From Lasioglossum baleicum (lineage: Eukaryota > Arthropoda > Insecta > Hymenoptera > Halictidae), in contig NW_027469599.1 in the NCBI RefSeq assembly GCF_051020765.1, positions 1-64,000 of the forward strand: a stretch of 64,000 nucleotides of DNA, written 5' to 3'. Positions 23,301-37,500 of this stretch are shown here, piece after piece (position 1 is the stretch's first letter; each line of letters begins with the position of its first letter). Below the pieces are notes generated by a model. The model did not search any database. It was not told where the DNA came from and was given only the letters and a program-made list of their open reading frames with translations. A program made the position numbers and the translations under genes.

Positions 23301-26300
23301 AGAGGATGCATCCCGCAGGCGAGTCGAGTAAAAACACGTGCAAGAGGATGCATCCTGCAGGCTAGTCGAGTAAAAACACGTGCGAGAGGATGCATCCCGC
23401 AGGCTAGTCGAGTAAAAACACGTGCGAGAGGATGCATCCCGCAGGCTAGTCGAGTAAAAACACGTGCGAGAGGATGCTTCCCGCAGGCTAGTCAAGTAAA
23501 AACACGTGCGAGAGGATGCATCCCGCAGGCTAGTCGAGCAAAAACACGTGCGAGAGGATGCATCCCGCAGGCTAGTCGAGTAAAAACACGTGCGAGAGGA
23601 TGCATCCTGCAGGCTAGTCGAGTAAAAAGACGTGCGAGAGGATGCATCCCGCAGGCTAGTCGAGTAAAAACACGTGCAAGAGGATGCTTCCCGCAGGCTA
23701 GTCGAGTAAAAACACGTGCGAGAGGATGCATCCCGCAGGCTAGTCGAGTAAAAACACGTGCGAGAGGATGCTTCCCGCAGGCTAGTCGAGTAAAAACCCG
23801 TGCGAGAGGATGCATCCCGCATGCTAGTCGAGTAAAAACACGTGCAAGAGGATGCTTCCCGCAGGCTAGTCGAGTAAAAACACGTGCGAGAGGATGCATC
23901 CCGCAGGCTAGTCGAGTAAAAACACGTGCGAGAGGATGCGTCCCGCAGGCTAGTCGAGCAAAAACACGTGCGAGAGGATGCATCCCGCAGGCTAGTCGAG
24001 CAAAAACACGTGCGAGAGGATGCATCCCGCAGGCTAGTCGAGTAAAAACACGTGCGAGAGGATGCATCCCGCAGGCTAGTCGAGCAAAAACACGTGCGAG
24101 AGGATGCATCCCGCAGGCTAGTCGAGTAAAAACACGTGCGAGAGGATGCATCCCGCAGGCTAGTCGAGTAAAAACACGTGCGAGAGGATGCGTCCCGCAG
24201 GCTAGTCCTGCAAAAACACGTGCGAGAGGATGCATCCCGCAGGCTAGTCGAGTAAAAACACGTGCGAGAGGATGCGTCCCGCAGGCTAGTCGAGCAAAAA
24301 CACGTGCGAGAGGATGCATCCCGCAGGCTAGTCGAGCAAAAACACGTGCGAGAGGATGCATCCCGCAGGCTAGTCGAGTAAAAACACGTGCGAGAGGATG
24401 CATCCCGCAGGCTAGTCGAGTAAAAACACGTGCGAGAGGATGCATCCCGCAGGCTAGTCGAGTAAAAACACGTGCGAGAGGATGCGTCCCGCAGGCTAGT
24501 CGAGCAAAAACACGTGCGAGAGGATGCATCCCGCAGGCTAGTCGAGCAAAAACACGTGCGAGAGGATGCATCCCGCAGGCTAGTCGAGTAAAAACACGTG
24601 CGAGAGGATGCATCCCGCAGGCTAGTCGAGTAAAAACACGTGCGAGAGGATGCGTCCCGCAGGCTAGTCCTGCAAAAACACGTGCGAGAGGATGCATCCC
24701 GCAGGCTAGTCGAGCAAAAACACGTGCGAGAGGATGCATCCCGCATGCTAGTCGAGTAAAAACACGTGCGAGAGGATGCATCCCGCAGGCTAGTCGAGTA
24801 AAAACACGTGCGAGAGGATGCATCCCGCAGGCTAGTCGAGTAAAAACACGTGCGAGAGGATGCATCCCGCAGGCTAATCGTGTAAAAACACGTGCGAGAG
24901 GATGCATCCCGCAGGCTAGTCGAGTAAGAACACGTGCGAGAGGATGGGTCCCGCAGGCTAGTCGAGCAAAAACACGCGCGAGAGCATGCATCCCGCAGGC
25001 TAGTCGAGCAAAAACACGTGCGAGAGGATGCATCCCGCAGGCTAGTCGAGTAAAAACACGTGCGAGAGGATGCATCCCGCAGGCTAGTCGAGTAAAAACA
25101 CGTGCGAGAGGATGCATCCCGCAGGCTAGTCGAGTAAAAACACGTGCGAGGTTTTGTGGGATGCGCATGCGCAGGTTTTGTGGGATGCGCATGCGCAGGT
25201 TTTTTGGGATGCGCATGCCTAGTCGAGCAAAAACACGTGCGAGAGGATGCATCCCGCAGGCTAGTCGAGTAAAAACACGTGCGAGAGGATGCATCCCGCA
25301 GGCTAGTCGAGTAAAAACACGTGCGAGAGGATGCATCCCGCAGGCTAGTCGAGTAAAAACACGTGCGAGAGGATGCATCCCGCAGGCTAGTCGAGTAAAA
25401 ACACGTGCGAGAGGATGCTTCCCGCAGGCTAGTCAAGTAAAAACACGTGCGAGAGGATGCATCCCGCAGGCTAGTCGAGCAAAAACACGTGCGAGAGGAT
25501 GCATCCCGCAGGCTAGTCGAGTAAAAACACGTGCGAGAGGATGCATCCCGCAGGCTAGTCGAGCAAAAACACGTGCGAGACGATGCATCCCGTAGGCTAG
25601 TCGAGTAAAAACACGTGCGAGAGGATGCATCCCGCAGGCTAGTCGAGTAAAAACACGTGCGAGAGGATGCATCCCGCAGGCTAGTCGAGCAAAAACACGT
25701 GCGAGAGGATGCATCCCGCAGGCTAGTCGAGCAAAAACACGTGCGAGAGGATGTATCCCGCAGGCTAGTGGAGTAAAAACACGTGCGGGAGGATGCATCC
25801 CGCAGGCTAGTCGAGTAAAAACACGTGCGAGAGGATGCATCCAGCAGGCTAGTCGAGCAAAAACACGTGCGAGAGGATGCATCCCGCAGGCTAGTCGAGT
25901 AAAAACACGTGCGAGAGGATGAATCCCGCAGGCTAGTCGAGTAAAAACACGTGCGAGAGGATGCATCCCGCAGGCTAGTCGAGCAAAAACACGTGCGAGA
26001 GGATGCATCCCGCAGGCTAGTCGAGTAAAAACACGTGCGAGAGGATGCATCCTGCAGGCTAGTCGAGTAAAAACACGTGCGAGAGGATGCATCCCGCAGG
26101 CTAGTCGAGTAAAAACACGTGCGAGGGGATGCATCCCGCAGGCTAGTCGAGTAAAAACACGTGCAAGAGGATGCTTCCCGCAGGCTAGTCGAGTAAAAAC
26201 ACGTGCGAGAGGATGCATCCCGCAGGCTAGTCGAGAAAAAAAACACGTGCGAGAGGATGCTTCCCGCAGGCTAGTCGAGTAAAAACACGTGCGAGAGGAT

Positions 26301-28331
26301 GAATCCCGCAGGCTAGTCGAGTAAAAACACGTGCGAGAGGATGCATCCCGCAGGCTAGTCGAGTAAAAACACGTGCGAGAGGATGCATCCCGCAGGCTAG
26401 TCGAGTAAAAACACGTGCGTGGTTTTGTGGGATGCGCATGCGCAGGTTTTGTGGGATGCGCATGCGCAGGTTTTTTGGGATGCGCATGCGCAGGTTTTTT
26501 GGGATGCGCATGCCTAGTCGAGCAAAAACACGTGCGAGAGGATGCATCCCGCAGGCTAGTCGAGTAAAAACACGTGCAAGAGGATGCATCCTGCAGGCTA
26601 GTCGAGTAAAAACACGTGCGAGTGGATGCATCCCGCAGGCTAGTCGAGTAAAAACACGTGCGAGAGGATGCATCCCGCAGGCTAGTCGAGTAAAAACACG
26701 TGCGAGAGGATGCTTCCCGCAGGCTAGTCAAGTAAAAACACGTGCGAGAGGATGCATCCCGCAGGCTAGTCGAGCAAAAACACGTGCGAGAGGATGCATC
26801 CCGCAGGCTGGTCGAGTAAAAACACGTGCGAGAGGATGCGTCCCGCAGGCTAGTCGAGCAAAAACACGTGCGAGAGGATGCATCCCGCAGGCTAGTCGAG
26901 CAAAAACACGTGCGAGAGGATGCATCCCGCAGGCTAGTCGAGTAAAAACACGTGCGAGAGGATGCATCCCGCAGGCTAGTCGAGCAAAAACACGTGCGAG
27001 AGGATGCATCCCGCAGGCTAGTCGAGTAAAAACACGTGCGAGAGGATGCATCCCGCAGGCTAGTCGAGTAAAAACACGTGCGAGAGGATGCGTCCCGCAG
27101 GCTAGTCCTGCAAAAACACGTGCGAGAGGATGCATCCCGCAGGCTAGTCGAGTAAAAACACGTGCGAGAGGATGCGTCCCGCAGGCTAGTCGAGCAAAAA
27201 CACGTGCGAGAGGATGCATCCCGCAGGCTAGTCGAGCAAAAACACGTGCGAGAGGATGCATCCCGCAGGCTAGTCGAGTAAAAACACGTGCGAGAGGATG
27301 CATCCCGCAGGCTAGTCGAGTAAAAACACGTGCGAGAGGATGCATCCCGCAGGCTAGTCGAGTAAAAACACGTGCGAGAGGATGCGTGCCGCAGGCTAGT
27401 CGAGCAAAAACACGTGCGAGAGGATGCATCCCGCAGGCTAGTCGAGCAAAAACACGTGCGAGAGGATGCATCCCGCAGGCTAGTCGAGTAAAAACACGTG
27501 CGAGAGGATGCATCCCGCAGGCTAGTCGAGTAAAAACACGTGCGAGAGGATGCGTCCCGCAGGCTAGTCCTGCAAAAACACGTGCGAGAGGATGCATCCC
27601 GCAGGCTAGTCGAGCAAAAACACGTGCGAGAGGATGCATCCCTCATGCTAGTCGAGTAAAAACACGTGCGAGAGGATGCATCCCGCAGGCTAGTCGAGTA
27701 AAAACACGTGCGAGAGGATGCATCCCGCAGGCTAGTCGAGTAAAAACACGTGCGAGAGGATGCATCCCGCAGGCTAATCGAGTAAAAACACGTGCGAGAG
27801 GATGCATCCCGCAGGCTAGTCGAGTAAGAACACGTGCGAGAGGATGGGTCCCGCAGGCTAGTCGAGCAAAAACACGCGCGAGAGCATGCATCCCGCAGGC
27901 TAGTCGAGCAAAAACACGTGCGAGAGGATGCATCCCGCAGGCTAGTCGAGTAAAAACACGTGCGAGAGGATGCATCCCGCAGGCTAGTCGAGTAAAAACA
28001 CGTGCGAGAGGATGCATCCCGCAGGCTAGTCGAGTAAAAACACGTGCGAGGTTTTGTGGGATGCGCATGCGCAGGTTTTGTGGGATGCGCATGCGCAGGT
28101 TTTTTGGGATGCGCATGCCTAGTCGAGCAAAAACACGTGCGAGAGGATGCATCCCGCAGGCTAGTCGAGTAAAAACACGTGCGAGAGGATGCATCCCGCA
28201 GGCTAGTCGAGTAAAAACACGTGCGAGAGGATGCATCCCGCAGGCTAGTCGAGTAAAAACACGTGCGAGAGGATGCATCCCGCAGGCTAGTCGAGTAAAA
28301 ACACGTGCGAGAGGATGCTTCCCGCAGGCTA

Positions 28332-30214
28332 GTCAAGTAAAAACACGTGCGAGGGGATGCATCCCGCAGGCTAGTCGAGCAAAAACACGTGCGAGAGGAT
28401 GCATCCCGCAGGCTAGTCGAGTAAAAACACGTGCGAGAGGATGCATCCTGCAGGCTAGTCGAGTAAAAACACGTGCGAGAGGATGCATCCCGCAGGCTAG
28501 TCGAGTAAAAACACGTCCAAGAGGATGCTTCCCGCAGGCTAGTCGAGTAAAAACACGTGCGAGAGGATGCATCCCGCAGGCTAGTCGAGTAAAAACACGT
28601 GCGAGAGGATGCTTCCCGCAGGCTAGTCGAGTAAAAACACGTGCGAGAGGATGCATCCCGCATGCTAGTCGAGTAAAAACACGTGCAAGAGGATGCTTCC
28701 CGCAGGCTAGTCGAGTAAAAACACGTGCGAGAGGATGCATCCCGCAGGCTAGTCGAGTAAAAACACGTGCGAGAGGATGCGTCCCGCAGGCTAGTCGAGC
28801 AAAAACACGTGCGAGAGGATGCATCCCGCAGGCTAGTCGAGCAAAAACACGTGCGAGAGGATGCATCCCGCAGGCTAGTCGAGTAAAAACACGTGCGAGA
28901 GGATGCATCCCGCAGGCTAGTCGAGTAAAAACACGTGCGAGAGGATGCATCCCGCAGGCTAGTCGAGTAAAAACACGTGCGAGAGGATGCGTCCCGCAGG
29001 CTAGTCGAGCAAAAACACGTGCGAGAGGATGCATCCCGCAGGCTAGTCGAGCAAAAACACGTGCGAGAGGATGCATCCCGCAGGCTAGTCGAGTAAAAAC
29101 ACGTGCGAGAGGATGCATCCCGCAGGCTAGTCGAGTAAAAACACGTGCGAGAGGATGCGTCCCGCAGGCTAGTCCTGCAAGAACACGTGCGAGAGGATGC
29201 ATCCCGCAGGCTAGTCGAGCAAAAACACGTGCGAGAGGATGCATCCCGCATGCTAGTCGAGTAAAAACACGTGCGAGAGGATGCATCCCGCAGGCTAGTC
29301 GAGTAAAAACACGTGCGAGAGGATGCATCCCGCAGGCTAGTCGAGTAAAAACACGTGCGAGAGGATGCATCCCGCAGGCTAATCGAGTAAAAACACGTGC
29401 GAGAGGATGCATCCCGCAGGCTAGTCGAGTAAGAACACGTGCGAGAGGATGGGTCCCGCAGGCTAGTCGAGCAAAAACACGCGCGAGAGCATGCATCCCG
29501 CAGGCTAGTCGAGCAAAAACACGTGCGAGAGGATGCATCCCGCAGGCTAGTCGAGTAAAAACACGTGCGAGAGGATGCATCCCGCAGGCTAGTCGAGTAA
29601 AAACACGTGCGAGAGGATGCATCCCGCAGGCTAGTCGAGTAAAAACACGTGCGAGGTTTTGTGGGATGCGCATGCGCAGGTTTTGTGGGATGCGCATGCC
29701 CAGGTTTTTTGGGATGCGCATGGCTAGTCGAGTAAAAACACGTGCGAGAGGATGCATCCCGCAGGCTAGTCGAGTAAAAACACGTGCGAGAGGATGCATC
29801 CCGCAGGCTAGTCGAGTAAAAACACGTGCGAGAGGATTCATCCCGCATGCTAGTCGAGTAAAAACACGTGCAAGAGGATGCTTCCCGCAGGCTAGTCGAG
29901 TAAAAACACGTGCGAGAGGATGCATCCCGCAGGCTAGTCGAGTAAAAACACGTGCGATAGGATGCGTCCCGCAGGCTAGTCGAGCAAAAACACGTGCGGG
30001 AGGATGCATCCCGCAGGCTAGTCGAGCAAAAACACGTGCGAGAGGATGCATCCCGCAGGCTAGTCGAGTAAAAACACGTGCGAGAGGATGCATCCCGCAG
30101 GCTAGTCGAGTAAAAACACGTGCGAGAGGATGCATCCCGCAGGCTAGTCGAGTAAAAACACGTGCGAGAGGATGCGTCCCGCAGGCTAGTCGAGCAAAAA
30201 CACGTGCGAGAGGA
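28332..30214 (+). repeat. Higher-order repeat E, copy 1 (offset 3,159 then 3,117)
   Basis: This segment starts at a GTCAAGTAAAA unit followed by GCGAGGGGATGC, and matches 31491-33331. The offset drops by exactly 42 bp just before the block at 29655, because copy 2 has lost one 42-mer there. Confidence 0.85.
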
Positions 30215-31490
30215 TGCATCCCGCAGGCTAGTCGAGCAAAAACACGTGCGAGAGGATGCATCCCGCAGGCTAGTCGAGTAAAAACACGTGCGAGAGGATG
30301 CATCCCGCAGGCTAGTCGAGTAAAAACACGTGCGAGAGGATGCGTCCCGCAGGCTAGTCCTGCAAGAACACGTGCGAGAGGATGCATCCCGCAGGCTAGT
30401 CGAGCAAAAACACGTGCGAGAGGATGCATCCCGCAGGCTAGTCGAGTAAAAACACGTGCGAGAGGATGCATCCCGCAGGCTAGTCGAGCAAAAACACGTG
30501 CGAGAGGATGCATCCCGCAGGCTAGTCGAGTAAAAACACGTGCGAGAGGATGCATCCCGCAGGCTAGTCGAGTAAAAACACGTGCGAGAGGATGCGTCCC
30601 GCAGGCTAGTCCTGCAAGAACACGTGCGAGAGGATGCATCCCGCAGGCTAGTCGAGCAAAAACACGTGCGGGAGGATGCATCCCGCAGGCTAGTCGAGCA
30701 AAAACACGTGCGAGAGGATGCATCCCGCAGGCTAGTCGAGTAAAAACACGTGCGAGAGGATGCATCCCGCAGGCTAGTCGAGTAAAAACACGTGCGAGAG
30801 GATGCATCCCGCAGGCTAGTCGAGTAAAAACACGTGCGAGAGGATGCGTCCCGCAGGCTAGTCGAGCAAAAACACGTGCGAGAGGATGCATCCCGCAGGC
30901 TAGTCGAGCAAAAACACGTGCGAGAGGATGCATCCCGCAGGCTAGTCGAGTAAAAACACGTGCGAGAGGATGCATCCCGCAGGCTAGTCGAGTAAAAACA
31001 CGTGCGAGAGGATGCGTCCCGCAGGCTAGTCCTGCAAGAACACGTGCGAGAGGATGCATCCCGCAGGCTAGTCGAGCAAAAACACGTGCGAGAGGATGCA
31101 TCCCGCATGCTAGTCGAGTAAAAACACGTGCGAGAGGATGCATCCCGCAGGCTAGTCGAGTAAAAACACGTGCGAGAGGATGCATCCCGCAGGCTAGTCG
31201 AGTGAAAACACGTGCGAGAGGATGCATCCCGCAGGCTAATCGAGTAAAAACACGTGCGAGAGGATGCATCCCGCAGGCTAGTCGAGTAAAAACACGTGCG
31301 AGAGGATGCTTCCCGCAGGCTAGTCGAGTAAAAACACGTGCGAGAGGATGCATCCCGCAGGCTAGTCGAGTAAAAACACGTGCGAGAGGATGCATCCCGC
31401 AGGCTAGTCGAGTAAAAACACGTGCGAGAGGATGCATCCCGCAGGCTAGTCGAGTAAAAACACGTGCGAGAGGATGCTTCCCGCAGGCTA

Positions 31491-33331
31491 GTCAAGTAAA
31501 AACACGTGCGAGGGGATGCATCCCGCAGGCTAGTCGAGCAAAAACACGTGCGAGAGGATGCATCCCGCAGGCTAGTCGAGTAAAAACACGTGCGAGAGGA
31601 TGCATCCTGCAGGCTAGTCGAGTAAAAACACGTGCGAGAGGATGCATCCCGCAGGCTAGTCGAGTAAAAACACGTCCAAGAGGATGCTTCCCGCAGGCTA
31701 GTCGAGTAAAAACACGTGCGAGAGGATGCATCCCGCAGGCTAGTCGAGTAAAAACACGTGCGAGAGGATGCTTCCCGCAGGCTAGTCGAGTAAAAACACG
31801 TGCGAGAGGATGCATCCCGCATGCTAGTCGAGTAAAAACACGTGCAAGAGGATGCTTCCCGCAGGCTAGTCGAGTAAAAACACGTGCGAGAGGATGCATC
31901 CCGCAGGCTAGTCGAGTAAAAACACGTGCGAGAGGATGCGTCCCGCAGGCTAGTCGAGCAAAAACACGTGCGAGAGGATGCATCCCGCAGGCTAGTCGAG
32001 CAAAAACACGTGCGAGAGGATGCATCCCGCAGGCTAGTCGAGTAAAAACACGTGCGAGAGGATGCATCCCGCAGGCTAGTCGAGTAAAAACACGTGCGAG
32101 AGGATGCATCCCGCAGGCTAGTCGAGTAAAAACACGTGCGAGAGGATGCGTCCCGCAGGCTAGTCGAGCAAAAACACGTGCGAGAGGATGCATCCCGCAG
32201 GCTAGTCGAGCAAAAACACGTGCGAGAGGATGCATCCCGCAGGCTAGTCGAGTAAAAACACGTGCGAGAGGATGCATCCCGCAGGCTAGTCGAGTAAAAA
32301 CACGTGCGAGAGGATGCGTCCCGCAGGCTAGTCCTGCAAGAACACGTGCGAGAGGATGCATCCCGCAGGCTAGTCGAGCAAAAACACGTGCGAGAGGATG
32401 CATCCCGCATGCTAGTCGAGTAAAAACACGTGCGAGAGGATGCATCCCGCAGGCTAGTCGAGTAAAAACACGTGCGAGAGGATGCATCCCGCAGGCTAGT
32501 CGAGTAAAAACACGTGCGAGAGGATGCATCCCGCAGGCTAATCGAGTAAAAACACGTGCGAGAGGATGCATCCCGCAGGCTAGTCGAGTAAGAACACGTG
32601 CGAGAGGATGGGTCCCGCAGGCTAGTCGAGCAAAAACACGCGCGAGAGCATGCATCCCGCAGGCTAGTCGAGCAAAAACACGTGCGAGAGGATGCATCCC
32701 GCAGGCTAGTCGAGTAAAAACACGTGCGAGAGGATGCATCCCGCAGGCTAGTCGAGTAAAAACACGTGCGAGGTTTTGTGGGATGCGCATGCGCAGGTTT
32801 TGTGGGATGCGCATGCCCAGGTTTTTTGGGATGCGCATGGCTAGTCGAGTAAAAACACGTGCGAGAGGATGCATCCCGCAGGCTAGTCGAGTAAAAACAC
32901 GTGCGAGAGGATGCATCCCGCAGGCTAGTCGAGTAAAAACACGTGCGAGAGGATTCATCCCGCATGCTAGTCGAGTAAAAACACGTGCAAGAGGATGCTT
33001 CCCGCAGGCTAGTCGAGTAAAAACACGTGCGAGAGGATGCATCCCGCAGGCTAGTCGAGTAAAAACACGTGCGATAGGATGCGTCCCGCAGGCTAGTCGA
33101 GCAAAAACACGTGCGGGAGGATGCATCCCGCAGGCTAGTCGAGCAAAAACACGTGCGAGAGGATGCATCCCGCAGGCTAGTCGAGTAAAAACACGTGCGA
33201 GAGGATGCATCCCGCAGGCTAGTCGAGTAAAAACACGTGCGAGAGGATGCATCCCGCAGGCTAGTCGAGTAAAAACACGTGCGAGAGGATGCGTCCCGCA
33301 GGCTAGTCGAGCAAAAACACGTGCGAGAGGA
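31491..33331 (+). repeat. Higher-order repeat E, copy 2
   Basis: Copy of 28332-30214, with the block at 32772 matching 29655. Both carry the CATGCCCAGG and GCATGGCTAG changes, a GATTCATCC unit, a GCGATAGG unit and a GCGGGAGG unit in the same order. Confidence 0.85.
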
Positions 33332-33424
33332 TGCGTCCCGCAGGCTAGTCGAGCAAAAACACGTGCGAGAGGATGCATCCCGCAGGCTAGTCGAGCAAAA
33401 ACACGTGCGAGAGGATGCATCCCG

Positions 33425-34558
33425 CAGGCTAGTCGAGTAAAAACACGTGCGAGAGGATGCATCCCGCAGGCTAGTCGAGTAAAAACACGTGCGAGAGGAT
33501 GCGTCCCGCAGGCTAGTCCTGCAAGAACACGTGCGAGAGGATGCATCCCGCAGGCTAGTCGAGCAAAAACACGTGCGAGAGGATGCATCCCGCATGCTAG
33601 TCGAGTAAAAACACGTGCGAGAGGATGCATCCCGCAGGCTAGTCGAGTAAAAACACGTGCGAGAGGATGCATCCCGCAGGCTAGTCGAGTAAAAACACGT
33701 GCGAGAGGATGCATCCCGCAGGCTAATCGAGTAAAAACACGTGCGAGAGGATGCATCCCGCAGGCTAGTCGAGTAAGAACACGTGCGAGAGGATGGGTCC
33801 CGCAGGCTAGTCGAGCAAAAACACGCGCGAGAGCATGCATCCCGCAGGCTAGTCGAGCAAAAACACGTGCGAGAGGATGCATCCCGCAGGCTAGTCGAGT
33901 AAAAACACGTGCGAGAGGATGCATCCCGCAGGCTAGTCGAGTAAAAACACGTGCGAGAGGATGCATCCCGCAGGCTAGTCGAGTAAAAACACGTGCGAGG
34001 TTTTGTGGGATGCGCATGCGCAGGTTTTGTGGGATGCGCATGCCCAGGTTTTTTGGGATGCGCATGGCTAGTCGAGTAAAAACACGTGCGAGAGGATGCA
34101 TCCCGCAGGCTAGTCGAGTAAAAACACGTGCGAGAGGATGCATCCCGCAGGCTAGTCGAGTAAAAACACGTGCGAGAGGATTCATCCCGCATGCTAGTCG
34201 AGTAAAAACACGTGCAAGAGGATGCTTCCCGCAGGCTAGTCGAGTAAAAACACGTGCGAGAGGATGCATCCCGCAGGCTAGTCGAGTAAAAACACGTGCG
34301 ATAGGATGCGTCCCGCAGGCTAGTCGAGCAAAAACACGTGCGGGAGGATGCATCCCGCAGGCTAGTCGAGCAAAAACACGTGCGAGAGGATGCATCCCGC
34401 AGGCTAGTCGAGTAAAAACACGTGCGAGAGGATGCATCCCGCAGGCTAGTCGAGTAAAAACACGTGCGAGAGGATGCATCCCGCAGGCTAGTCGAGTAAA
34501 AACACGTGCGAGAGGATGCGTCCCGCAGGCTAGTCGAGCAAAAACACGTGCGAGAGGA
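33425..34558 (+). repeat. Higher-order repeat E, third partial copy (offset 1,185-1,227)
   Basis: This segment repeats about 32240-33331, again with a one-unit (42-bp) difference in front of the block at 33999. The GATTCATCC, GCGATAGG and GCGGGAGG units follow in the same order as at 29655 and 32772. Confidence 0.85.
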
Positions 34559-37500
34559 TGCATCCCGCAGGCTAGTCGAGCAAAAACACGTGCGAGAGGA
34601 TGCATCCCGCAGGCTAGTCGAGTAAAAACACATGCGAGAGGATGCATCCCGCAGGCTAGTCGAGTAAAAACACGTGCGAGAGGATGCATCCCGCAGGCTA
34701 GTCGAGTAAAAACACGTGCGAGAGGATGCATCCCGCAGGCTAATCGAGTAAAAACACGTGCGAGAGGATGCATCCCGCAGGCTAGTCGAGTAAAAACACG
34801 TGCGAGAGGATGCATCCCGCAGGCTAGTCGAGTAAAAACACGTGCGAGAGGATGCTTCCCGCAGCTAATCGAGTAAAAACACGTGCGAGAGGATGCATCC
34901 CGCATGCTAGTCGAGTAAAAACACGTGCGAGGTTTTGTGGGATGCGCATGCGCAGGTTTTGTGGGATGCGCATGCGCAGGTTTTGTGGGATGCGCATGCG
35001 CAGGTTTTTTGGGATGCGCATGGCTAGTCGAGCAAAAACACGTGCGAGAGGATGCATCCCGCAGGGTAGTCGAGTAAAAACACGTGCGAGAGGATGCATC
35101 CCGCAGGCTAGTCGAGTAAAAACACGTGCGAGGTTTTGTGGGATGCGCATGCGCAGGTTTTGTGGGATGCGCATGCGCAGGTTTTTTGAGATACGCATGG
35201 CTAGTCGAGCAAAAACACGTGCGAGAGGATGCATCCCGCAGGCTAGTCGAGTAAAAACACGTGCGAGAGGATGCATCCCGCAGGCTAGTCGAGTAAAAAC
35301 ACGTGCGAGAGGATGCATCCCGCAGGCTAGTCGAGTAAAAATACGTGCGAGAGGATGCATCCCGCAGGCTAGTCGAGTAAAAACACGTGCGAGAGGATGC
35401 GTCCCGCAGGCTAGTCGAGCAAAAACACGTGCGAGAGGATGCATCCCTCAGGCTAGTCGAGTAAAAACACGTGCGAGAGGATGCTTCCCGCAGGCTAGTC
35501 GAGTAAAAACACGTGCGAGAGGATGCATCCCGCATGCTAGTCGAGTAAAAACACGTGCAAGAGGATGCTTCCCGCAGGCTAGTCGAGTAAAAACACGTGC
35601 GAGAGGATGCATCCCGCAGGCTAGTCGAGTAAAAACACGTGCGAGAGGATGCGTCCCGCAGGCTAGTCGAGCAAAAACACGTGCGAGAGGATGCATCCCG
35701 CAGGCTAGTCGAGCAAAAACACGTGCGAGAGGATGCATCCCGCATGCTAGTCGAGTAAAAACACGTGCGAGAGGATGCATCCCGCAGGATAGTCGAGTAA
35801 AAACACGTGCGAGAGGATGCATCCCGCAGGCTAGTCGAGTAAAAACACGTGCGAGAGGATGCATCCCGCAGGCTAATCGAGTAAAAACACGTGCGAGAGG
35901 ATGCATCCCGCAGGCTAGTCGAGTAAGAACACGTGCGAGAGGATGGGTCCCGCAGGCTAGTCGAGCAAAAACACGCGCGAGAGCATGCATCCCGCAGGCT
36001 AGTCGAGCAAAAACACGTGCGAGAGGATGCATCCCGCAGGCTAGTCGAGTAAAAACACGTGCGAGAGGATGCATCCCGCAGGCTAGTCGAGTAAAAACAC
36101 GTGCGAGAGGATGCATCCCGCAGGCTAGTCGAGTAAAAACACGTGCGAGGTTTTGTGGGATGCGCATGCGCAGGTTTTGTGGGATGCGCATGCGCAGGTT
36201 TTTTGGGATGCGCATGCGCAGGTTTTTTGGGATGCGCATGCCTAGTCGAGCACGTGCGAGAGGATGGGTCCCGCAGGCTAGTCGAGCAAAAACACGCGCG
36301 AGAGCATGCATCCCGCAGGCTAGTCGAGCAAAAACACGTGCGAGAGGATGCATCCCGCAGGCTAGTCGAGTAAAAACACGTGCGAGAGGATGCATCCCGC
36401 AGGCTAGTCGAGTAAAAACACGTGCGAGAGGATGCATCCCGCAGGCTAGTCGAGTAAAAACACGTGCGAGGTTTTGTGGGATGCGCATGCGCAGGTTTTG
36501 TGGGATGCGCATGCGCAGGTTTTTTGGGATGCGCATGCGCAGGTTTTTTGGGATGCGCATGCCTAGTCGAGCAAAAACACGTGCGAGAGGATGCATCCCG
36601 CAGGCTAGTCAAGCAAAAACACGTGCGAAAGGATGCATCCCGCAGGCTAGTCGAGCAAAAACACGTGCGAGAGGATGCATCCCGCAGGCTAGTCGAGTAA
36701 AAACACGTGCGAGAGGATGCATCCCGCAGGCTAGTCGAGTAAAAACACGTGCGAGAGGATGCGTCCCGCAGGCTAGTCGAGCAAAAACACGTGCGAGAGG
36801 ATGCATCCCGCAGGCTAGTCGAGTAAAAACACGTGCGAGAGGATGCATCCCGCAGGCTAGTCGAGTAAAAACACGTGCGAGAGGATGCATCCCGCAGGCT
36901 AGTCGAGTAAAAACACGTGCGAGAGGATGCGTCCCGCAGGCTAGTCGAGCAAAAACACGTGCGAGAGGATGCATCCCGCAGGCTAGTCGAGCAAAAACAC
37001 GTGCGAGAGGATGCATGCCGCAGGCTAGTCGAGTAAAAACACGTGCGAGAGGATGCGTCCCGCAGGCTAGTCCTGCAAAAACACGTGCGAGAGGATGCAT
37101 CCCGCAGGCTAGTCGAGCAAAAACACGTGCGAGAGGATGCATCCCGCATGCTAGTCGAGTAAAAACACGTGCGAGAGGATGCATCCCGCAGGCTAGTCGA
37201 GTAAAAACACGTGCGAGAGGATGCATCCCGCAGGCTAGTCGAGTAAAAACACGTGCGAGAGGATGCATCCCGCAGGCTAATCGAGTAAAAACACGTGCGA
37301 GAGGATGCATCCCGCAGGCTAGTCGAGTAAGAACACGTGCGAGAGGATGGGTCCCGCAGGCTAGTCGAGCAAAAACACGCGCGAGAGCATGCATCCCGCA
37401 GGCTAGTCGAGCAAAAACACGTGCGAGAGGATGCATCCCGCAGGCTAGTCGAGTAAAAACACGTGCGAGAGGATGCATCCCGCAGGCTAGTCGAGTAAAA

